A DNA stretch of 64,000 bases, taken from an uncultured Mycoplasmatota bacterium. GTDB lineage: Bacteria > Bacillota_I > Bacilli_A > Izemoplasmatales > Izemoplasmataceae. The stretch is from contig CAJXVW010000001.1 of assembly GCA_913062645.1 (NCBI GenBank), forward strand, positions 1,178,001 through 1,242,000, read 5' to 3'. The first letter of the stretch is position 1, and each line of letters starts with the position of its first letter. The position numbers were made by a program, and so were the translations under genes. The notes under the pieces are model-generated. The model made no database searches. It was not told the origin of the DNA and worked only from the letters and a program-made list of their open reading frames with translations. Below, piece by piece: positions 59,383 to 64,000 of this stretch.

Positions 59383-60384
59383 TTAGAGGGTTGTTTTACG
59401 CAGGACGATCGAATGCGGCAATTTGACGACGCGATCGCCGACGTCTTCTTTGTTCATCAGTTTGGTCAACAAACGCATGCCCACGGCGCCCATGTCGTAT
59501 ATCGGCAGGTCGACGCAGGACAGCTGCGGTCGGGCAAGACGGGCGTACTTGGTGTTTTGGAATCCACACACGCCGATGTCTTCGGGAATCTTCACGTCGT
59601 TTTCAAAGGCGACGTTCATGAAGCTGATCGCGATCGAGTCACGAACGGCGATGACGCCGTCGACCTTGTTGTCCTTGAAGTATTCGTTGAAGTGTTCGGT
59701 GTTGATCGAGATGCGACCGCTGGTGCGCATCACCTTCGGTTCCAGCGTGGCTTCGTTCATGGCGCGCTGATACCCGGCTTCCTTGAGGTCGTTCACCATG
59801 TACTTGCGGACGGTCGACACCATGTAGATGTGCTGGCGTCCTTCGTCGATCAGTTTTTTGGTGATTTCGTAGCCGGCGCGTTCGTAGTCGATCGATACCG
59901 ACGGGATTTCGTCGTCTTCGGGATAGAATGTATTGGTGAGAACGACAGGAATCTGATAGGTGTTCTTGATCGTGCGCAGGAACTCGTACTGCGGCGCCGT
60001 GATCTCATCGTTGAGATACAGGATGCCGTCGACCTGGGCGGCGATGATTTCGCGCAGGATGTCTTCCTCGCTCGCATCTTCACTTTCGAGGATGTAGAGG
60101 AGGATCGAATATTTGTAGACGCGAGCGATGTCGGCGATGCCGTTCATCATTTCCGCGATCGACGCCCGTGACATGTCGGGAACAACGACGGCAACGGTCG
60201 TTGACTTGCGGCTGGCCAGACCCTTGGCGAACGCGTTGGGTTTGTAGCCGAGTTCCTCGATCACGCGGAGGACGCGTTCTCTGGTTTCGGGTTTGACTTT
60301 TTCGGGATTGTTGATGGCTCTTGATACCGTCGCCAGACTGACGCGGGCGGCGCCGGCGACATCATAAATGGTAGCTTTGCTCAT
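59383..60384 (-). CDS. ccpA: LacI-family regulator, CcpA-like
   Basis: A 333-residue LacI-type regulator, the usual CcpA length. The helix-turn-helix is ATIYDVAGAARVSLATVSRA near residue 4-23, followed by the hinge and YKPNAFAKGLASRK, very close to CcpA (YRPNAVARGLASKK). The segment IADIARVYKYSILLYI near 85 corresponds to the CcpA co-repressor-contact region. In Bacillota CcpA binds cre sites with HPr-Ser-P for carbon control. The ATG at 60384 has AAGGTG upstream; the longer frame starts too close to the promoter. Its position next to tyrS matches Bacillus. Two cre-like palindromes lie in its own promoter. HPr cannot be checked here. Confidence 0.85.
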   Translation of the reverse strand: MSKATIYDVAGAARVSLATVSRAINNPEKVKPETRERVLRVIEELGYKPNAFAKGLASRKSTTVAVVVPDMSRASIAEMMNGIADIARVYKYSILLYILESEDASEEDILREIIAAQVDGILYLNDEITAPQYEFLRTIKNTYQIPVVLTNTFYPEDDEIPSVSIDYERAGYEITKKLIDEGRQHIYMVSTVRKYMVNDLKEAGYQRAMNEATLEPKVMRTSGRISINTEHFNEYFKDNKVDGVIAVRDSIAISFMNVAFENDVKIPEDIGVCGFQNTKYARLARPQLSCVDLPIYDMGAVGMRLLTKLMNKEDVGDRVVKLPHSIVLRKTTL

Positions 60385-60413
60385 AGTTTTGGCACCTTCT
60401 TTCATCACATAAA

Positions 60414-60472
60414 ATTATATCATATGTGAAAATGTTTTCAACTGAAAACGTGCCAAAAATGAAAAGTTTTCA
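60414..60472 (-). promoter_or_regulatory. ccpA promoter with two cre-like palindromes
   Basis: On the minus strand TTGAAA (60436-60441), a 16-base spacer and TATAAT (60414-60419). TGAAAATGTTTTCA (60427-60440) is a perfect palindrome of the cre type (TGAAARCGYTTTCA), covering the -35 and part of the spacer. A second palindrome, ATGAAAAGTTTTCAT (60459-60473), lies about three helical turns upstream. This predicts autorepression. Confidence 0.75.
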
Positions 60473-60536
60473 TAGTTTTTGTGCAAACTGCCCAAAAACA
60501 AACGCTATCATTCGCTAATTTGTGAAAATTTACATT

Positions 60537-61127
60537 CTAGATGAAATCAATCTTGTTGACGATCTGGATCTTGAACGCGTTGATGATCGCGAATGTCAGG
60601 TACTGCAGGGCGAGGACTCCGATCCAAACCGGAACGATGATGTTCTCGGTGGTATCGAAGAATCGTTCGACCAACCAGATCAACAGGAAGAACACCGGGG
60701 TGCGGAACACCATCAAGGCGAACGAGTTGGCGACGAGAATCCGCTTGGCGAAGGCATAGGTCGTGTCGTCGACGTGAACGTTGACGGCAACGAATATCAA
60801 TGCCATCCCGATTACCGCGTTGACGTCGGCGAGCATCGATGAGCTGCCTGCACCGGAAAGCGATCGAAACAGAATTGGTTGGAACGTCACCAGCAGCAGG
60901 ATGCTCAACATGCCCAGAAACAGATATCTCGTCTGGTTGCGCGTGTAGTAGACGAACACCACGAAGAACACAATCTGCAACACCGCACTCGTGACGCTCA
61001 GCACTTTGACAAGCGTGGCGAAATCGTAGGTGTCGCTGGAAAAATGCAAATAACCCAGCACAACGAGGCTGAGCACTTCAAGGATGGCGAGCGTGAGCGC
61101 AACATACACGAGCTTGTGATTGTACAT
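60537..61127 (-). CDS. Polytopic membrane protein, paralogue A
   Basis: A 196-residue protein with about six hydrophobic segments and no recognised domain. It is related to the protein encoded next to it at 61187-61816: both share TRxxL(x)-type stretches (NQTRYLFLGMLSILL here, YETRFVLYSLFGILALL there) and end in I-x-x-V-x-x-I-D-(F/Y) at the C-terminus. GGAGGT lies seven bases before the ATG at 61127. It lies between the ccpA promoter and its paralogue. Function unknown. Confidence 0.7.
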   Translation of the reverse strand: MYNHKLVYVALTLAILEVLSLVVLGYLHFSSDTYDFATLVKVLSVTSAVLQIVFFVVFVYYTRNQTRYLFLGMLSILLLVTFQPILFRSLSGAGSSSMLADVNAVIGMALIFVAVNVHVDDTTYAFAKRILVANSFALMVFRTPVFFLLIWLVERFFDTTENIIVPVWIGVLALQYLTFAIINAFKIQIVNKIDFI

Positions 61128-61168
61128 CGTTGCGACCTCCTGAGCGAGTAATGTTGGTGTTCCAAAGA

Positions 61169-61188
61169 AAAACATCCGAAGATGTTTT
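61169..61188 (-). terminator. Intrinsic terminator between the paralogous membrane genes
   Basis: AAAACATC and GATGTTTT pair around CGAA (TTCG on the minus strand), followed by a T-run. It touches the stop codon of paralogue B, so paralogue A is partly insulated from it. Confidence 0.75.
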
Positions 61189-61816
61189 ACATGTAATCAA
61201 TGTTTTTGACAAGATAGATTTGCGGGAGCGTCCAAAGCAACCAGACCGCATGATACCCGATGATCATCAAGTACACCGCCGTCCGGAAGAACGACGCATA
61301 ATTGGTCGCCACCGACTCATAGATGACATACTGCCACATGATGTAGAGGTTGCTGTGGAACGCGAGCAGCATCACCGTCGTCCCGATCAGGATCGGTTTG
61401 CTGAAGTAGCGCACCGTCGGATCGACCGAGATGTAGACGGCCATTCCGAACGCGAGCAGGGCGAACACGAAGTTGATGTCGATCGCATACCCGCGGATGC
61501 CCGTCAACTTGAGATTGACGATCATGATGCTGAAGAACAGCAACGCGAGAATGCCGAACAGCGAGTACAACACGAAACGCGTCTCGTATCGCCGGAAGGC
61601 GAGGATGATCAGGAAGAACATCGACTTCGAGACGAACTGCACGCTGTGCAGCAGATACGTGAAGGTCTGAACATTCAAAATACCGATCGTCAGCAACCAG
61701 CGACCGAGGATCTCATACACAATCTCAAACAGAAGCGCACCGACGAGGATCCAGATCGGTTGTGCTTCGAACACATTGAGGATTCGGTTGAACAGATGTT
61801 CGCGTGTCGTATCCAT
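61187..61816 (-). CDS. Polytopic membrane protein, paralogue B
   Basis: A 209-residue protein with about six hydrophobic segments, without a known motif. It resembles its neighbour at 60537-61127 in length, helix layout and C-terminal end (VKNIDYM). AAGGTGATGTC precedes the ATG at 61816, and a promoter with extended -10 lies at 61841. The 34-codon upstream extension crosses that promoter and is rejected. Function unknown; both could be small-molecule carriers or sensors. Confidence 0.7.
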   Translation of the reverse strand: MDTTREHLFNRILNVFEAQPIWILVGALLFEIVYEILGRWLLTIGILNVQTFTYLLHSVQFVSKSMFFLIILAFRRYETRFVLYSLFGILALLFFSIMIVNLKLTGIRGYAIDINFVFALLAFGMAVYISVDPTVRYFSKPILIGTTVMLLAFHSNLYIMWQYVIYESVATNYASFFRTAVYLMIIGYHAVWLLWTLPQIYLVKNIDYM

Positions 61817-61840
61817 GACATCACCTTCTTCTTGTTCCTT

Positions 61841-61869
61841 ATTATAGCACACATGCGCATGTTTGACAT
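61841..61869 (-). promoter_or_regulatory. Promoter of paralogue B with a palindrome in the spacer
   Basis: On the minus strand TATAAT (61841-61846), extended as TGTGCTATAAT. A 12-bp perfect palindrome, ACATGCGCATGT (61851-61862), fills most of the spacer, and ATGTCA (61864-61869) or TGTCAA one base closer is a weak -35. The palindrome is a good operator candidate. Confidence 0.55.
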
Positions 61870-61941
61870 CCACGCGCACTGCAACAAATGAATGCCGAAA
61901 CATATGAGATGTGGCCACTGTTGAGCCCTGAACAACGATTC

Positions 61942-61986
61942 TTGTCGCAGGTGAAATTCCTCATTTCAATGTACAGATTGCGACAA
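61942..61986. repeat. Orphan inverted repeat with inner hairpin
   Basis: TTGTCGCA (61942-61949) and TGCGACAA (61979-61986) form a perfect 8-bp stem. Inside, GAAAT (61953-61957) and ATTTC (61963-61967) form a second hairpin. A T-run follows on the plus strand. It lies in a 193-base gap with no gene, between paralogue B and the rplS terminator. It may be a small structured RNA, an operator or a weak terminator. Confidence 0.45.
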
Positions 61987-62009
61987 AATGTCATTTTTTC
62001 AAATAAAAT

Positions 62010-62032
62010 AAAAGCCATCGGCGATGGCTTTT
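62010..62032 (-). terminator. Intrinsic terminator of rplS
   Basis: AAAAGCCATC and GATGGCTTTT pair around three bases, with T-runs on both sides. It overlaps the rplS stop. Confidence 0.88.
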
Positions 62033-62378
62033 ATCGTTTTTCCTTGATGCGCGATTGTTTGGCGGACAGACCACGGATGTAGAACAGACGGGCGCGACGG
62101 ACTTTCCCGCGACGAACGACTTCGATGTTCTCCACCAGGGGCGAATGAATCGGGAAGGTACGTTCGATGCCGACGCCGTATGACACTTTGCGGACGGTGA
62201 ACGTTTCACCGATGCCTCCACCTTGACGCTTGATCACGAGTCCTTCGAAAATCTGAATGCGTTCGCGGTTTCCTTCGCGGATCTTGACCGCCACTTTGAC
62301 GGTGTCACCGGCTTGGAAAGCGGGAACGTCGGACTTCTGAAATTCATTCGTAATCTCTCGTAACAGTTGCTGCGACAT
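62031..62378 (-). CDS. rplS: 50S ribosomal protein L19
   Basis: A 115-residue protein with the full L19 signature, including [20 protein letters not shown] near residue 18, the central [20 protein letters not shown] near 48 and [20 protein letters not shown] near 72. It binds near the ribosomal subunit interface. The ATG at 62378 has AAGGAGTGAAATC; the upstream ATG eight codons earlier has no ribosome site. It is monocistronic. Confidence 0.97.
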   Translation of the reverse strand: MSQQLLREITNEFQKSDVPAFQAGDTVKVAVKIREGNRERIQIFEGLVIKRQGGGIGETFTVRKVSYGVGIERTFPIHSPLVENIEVVRRGKVRRARLFYIRGLSAKQSRIKEKR

Positions 62379-62402
62379 GATTTCACTCCTTACGTTGATC
62401 AC

Positions 62403-62434
62403 TTGCTCATAAGGACTCTTCCAAAGCGGAGCAA
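62403..62434 (-). ncRNA. Possible ribosomal L19 leader element
   Basis: In the 5' leader of rplS, TTGCTC (62403-62408) and GAGCAA (62429-62434) form a stem enclosing a small GGA/TCC hairpin (62413-62422). It lies between the promoter and the ribosome site, where the L19 leader element lies in other Bacillota. Structure and position agree, but the exact consensus could not be compared. Confidence 0.45.
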
Positions 62435-62464
62435 ATGTTATGGTTCGATTTAACAGCGTTAGTT

Positions 62465-62493
62465 ATTATAGCATAGCGGTTTGTTAAATGCAA
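62465..62493 (-). promoter_or_regulatory. Promoter of rplS
   Basis: On the minus strand TTGCAT (62488-62493), a 17-base spacer, then TATAAT (62465-62470), extended as TATGCTATAAT. Confidence 0.78.
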
Positions 62494-62502
62494 GACAAAT
62501 TC

Positions 62503-64000
62503 TCAGTCAAATGTGACCTCGGTATAGGTGTCGTAACGGTGCCCGTCGATGATCAACAGAATGCTGTAGGTTCCGCTTCGTTCGTACTCGTTGAGATGGA
62601 AGGTCGTCGTGACCCGCTCGAGCTCGTTGACGGGCGGTACGAGCGCCGATTGAGAAAGCGGTGTGATCGGGATGTGATACATCGTTTCACCACTCGCATC
62701 ACGGAGTACGAGAAACACCGTCTGATCGATGTCGAAGCGTCCCTCTACCACCAGTTGGTTGCGGTCTTTGAGAAGCATCAGGTCATAGCCTGGTGGTACC
62801 GTTTCAAACACCGTCAAGCGTTCGGTGATCGATCCATCGTAAGGGGTGGCGACCAGTTGCTGGCCGCGCACGTCCGGTTCTCCGAACACGACGCGCGTCT
62901 GCGGTCCATACGGATTGATCCGAAGCGCTTTGGCGACGTTGGTCGCAAGTCTCAGCACATACACTTCCGCATCGTTCTCAAGGATCACCGTTACACTCGA
63001 CAACGACAACGGATCCTCACCGTCGTAGAGCGGTGCCGCGACACCGATCGTACTGGCGGTGGTGCTGGCGATGCCGCCACTGTGGAGCAGATAGGTGTCC
63101 TCGGCCAGTTCTGTCGCGTTGGACAGATAGGGACTGTAGGACAACGCCGTGATGGACTCGCCCGGCGTTGCGTCGAGGGTGGCGGTCCGGTTGTCGAGAT
63201 CGATGTCGTAGATGCGCGCATAGGAGCGGTTCATCGTCGGCAGGACGTAGTTGGCAAGCAGTTTGCTGCGATGGTTGCCGTTGTCGAACAAGAGGATGCG
63301 ACCATCGGCCATGACGTCGATGCTGTTAGGTCCGTAGAACCAGTTGTTGTCCTGTGGATCAACCAGAAACAACGGCACTTTCGACGATGCCCACCGCGTC
63401 GTGTCGCCAAGCAGATACACCAGTTCATCAGTCAGCCGGTCGATGGCGATGACGGCATCTTTGTGGCGACTGGCGATCAAGACGAGATCGTCTTGTGGAT
63501 CGTAGGCGACCGATGTGACATGCACCCAGTCGTCGAACGTGAACATCTGGTTGAAGCCATCGGCGATGTCCAGATAATCATTCATGTCCCACGAGCGGAT
63601 GACGCGTCCCGTCGTCCTTTCGATCTCGATGACGAGATCCTGAACACCGTTGGTGAAGGTATTGCTGATGGTGAGCAGGTTGCCGCCCGGCAGTTCGGTG
63701 ACGTCACCATACACACCGCCGGGGACCTGATATTCGACATGGATTTTGCCCAGCAGATCGATTTCATAGAACCCGCTGGCATAATACGGCTCTTGGACAA
63801 AGCGCTCGGTGGAAACGAGATAATGCCCGTTCATGAGCGGCTCCATCACTCCGGCAAACGAGGTCGTCAGGTACCAGCGCACGTCTCCGAAGGCATCGTA
63901 GGCCAAGGCAAATTGATCGGTGGATGGTACCATCACCATCCAGTCATCGCCGAAGAACGCATGGGTGGTGACAATCGACTCGGGCGTCGGAATCGTTTCC
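62503..64000 (-). CDS. Arylsulfotransferase (ASST)-like protein, 5' end outside the window
   Basis: The frame is open through the right edge; about 498 codons are visible. The sequence matches the beta-propeller arylsulfate sulfotransferase family: YDAFGDVRWYLTT near the edge, GFYEIDLLGKI, DWVHVTSVAYDPQDDLVLIA, then SRHKDAVIAID and GRILLFDNGNHRS. In characterised ASSTs a His forms a sulfo-intermediate and sulfate is moved from a phenolic donor to an acceptor. The usual QHD segment is GPNSIDVM here, so sulfotransferase chemistry is not assured. A C-terminal beta-sandwich-like tail follows (residues near the end, HLNEYERSGTYSILLII). A signal peptide, if any, lies outside the window. Confidence 0.8.
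   Translation of the reverse strand, partial: ETIPTPESIVTTHAFFGDDWMVMVPSTDQFALAYDAFGDVRWYLTTSFAGVMEPLMNGHYLVSTERFVQEPYYASGFYEIDLLGKIHVEYQVPGGVYGDVTELPGGNLLTISNTFTNGVQDLVIEIERTTGRVIRSWDMNDYLDIADGFNQMFTFDDWVHVTSVAYDPQDDLVLIASRHKDAVIAIDRLTDELVYLLGDTTRWASSKVPLFLVDPQDNNWFYGPNSIDVMADGRILLFDNGNHRSKLLANYVLPTMNRSYARIYDIDLDNRTATLDATPGESITALSYSPYLSNATELAEDTYLLHSGGIASTTASTIGVAAPLYDGEDPLSLSSVTVILENDAEVYVLRLATNVAKALRINPYGPQTRVVFGEPDVRGQQLVATPYDGSITERLTVFETVPPGYDLMLLKDRNQLVVEGRFDIDQTVFLVLRDASGETMYHIPITPLSQSALVPPVNELERVTTTFHLNEYERSGTYSILLIIDGHRYDTYTEVTFD

Noticed and set aside
1-64000. A Mollicutes-type genetic code with TGA for Trp
   Set aside because: Genes end at TGA in several places (for example the ATGA overlaps) and conserved Trp residues are TGG.
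1-64000. tRNA, rRNA or CRISPR arrays
   Set aside because: No cloverleaf-like or rRNA-like stretch and no regularly spaced repeats were found on either strand.

Overview
The window looks like the chromosome of a low-GC-type Gram-positive bacterium (Bacillota, probably Bacilli in the broad sense) with an intermediate GC content over most of its length. The evidence is a PolC-type replicative polymerase, a DnaB/DnaI helicase-loading pair, three T-box leaders on tRNA synthetase genes, a CcpA-like regulator with cre-like boxes, RqcH, PdxS/PdxT, CoaX, an ECF S component and lipobox-type lipoproteins. TGA is used as a stop codon, so the code is standard. The exact order cannot be fixed from the sequence. 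No rRNA, tRNA, CRISPR array or insertion sequence was seen.

Left edge (1-3.6 kb): an AT-rich surface-sugar type block on the minus strand (DegT-type aminotransferase fragment, HAD hydrolase, ATP-grasp ligase, winged-helix/Rossmann regulator), then a tyrosine recombinase gene of native composition. The composition changes inside the regulator gene. 3.8-12.8 kb: a flavodoxin-like protein, a lipoprotein, a six-gene operon of membrane proteins with a short-chain dehydrogenase and an SRAP-type DNA-protein crosslink protein, then pdxST divergent from a PdxR-like MocR regulator, which is followed by a SecB-like chaperone.

12.9-24.8 kb: the most distinctive block. An apparent 12-gene minus-strand operon encodes a thiolase, an acetoacetyl-CoA-reductase-like enzyme, an unusual KAS III-like protein, a complete HAAT-type (Liv) ABC transporter, a family I CoA-transferase and two alpha/beta hydrolases. 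A divergent TetR regulator faces it across two FadR-like palindromes. It reads as a regulated uptake and CoA-linked metabolism unit for an unidentified organic acid.

24.8-48.5 kb: housekeeping. pheST (with a hydrolase gene between the two), a Bax-inhibitor-like protein, polC, gmk-rpoZ, rqcH, thrS, dnaI-dnaB-coaE, mutM, nitroreductase, CDF transporter, polA, acpP and coaX. 48.5-57.9 kb: a predicted vitamin S component, M42 and M20 peptidases, trmB, a soluble PAS-GGDEF-HD-GYP protein, a Zn/Cd-type P1B ATPase with its ArsR sensor and a YwaF-like membrane protein. 57.9-64 kb: tyrS with a T-box, a ccpA-like gene with two cre-like palindromes in its own promoter, two paralogous membrane proteins, rplS, and the 3' part of an arylsulfotransferase-like gene running off the right edge.

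Promoters repeatedly carry an extended -10 (often TGTGGTATAAT), and most transcription units end in clear intrinsic terminators.
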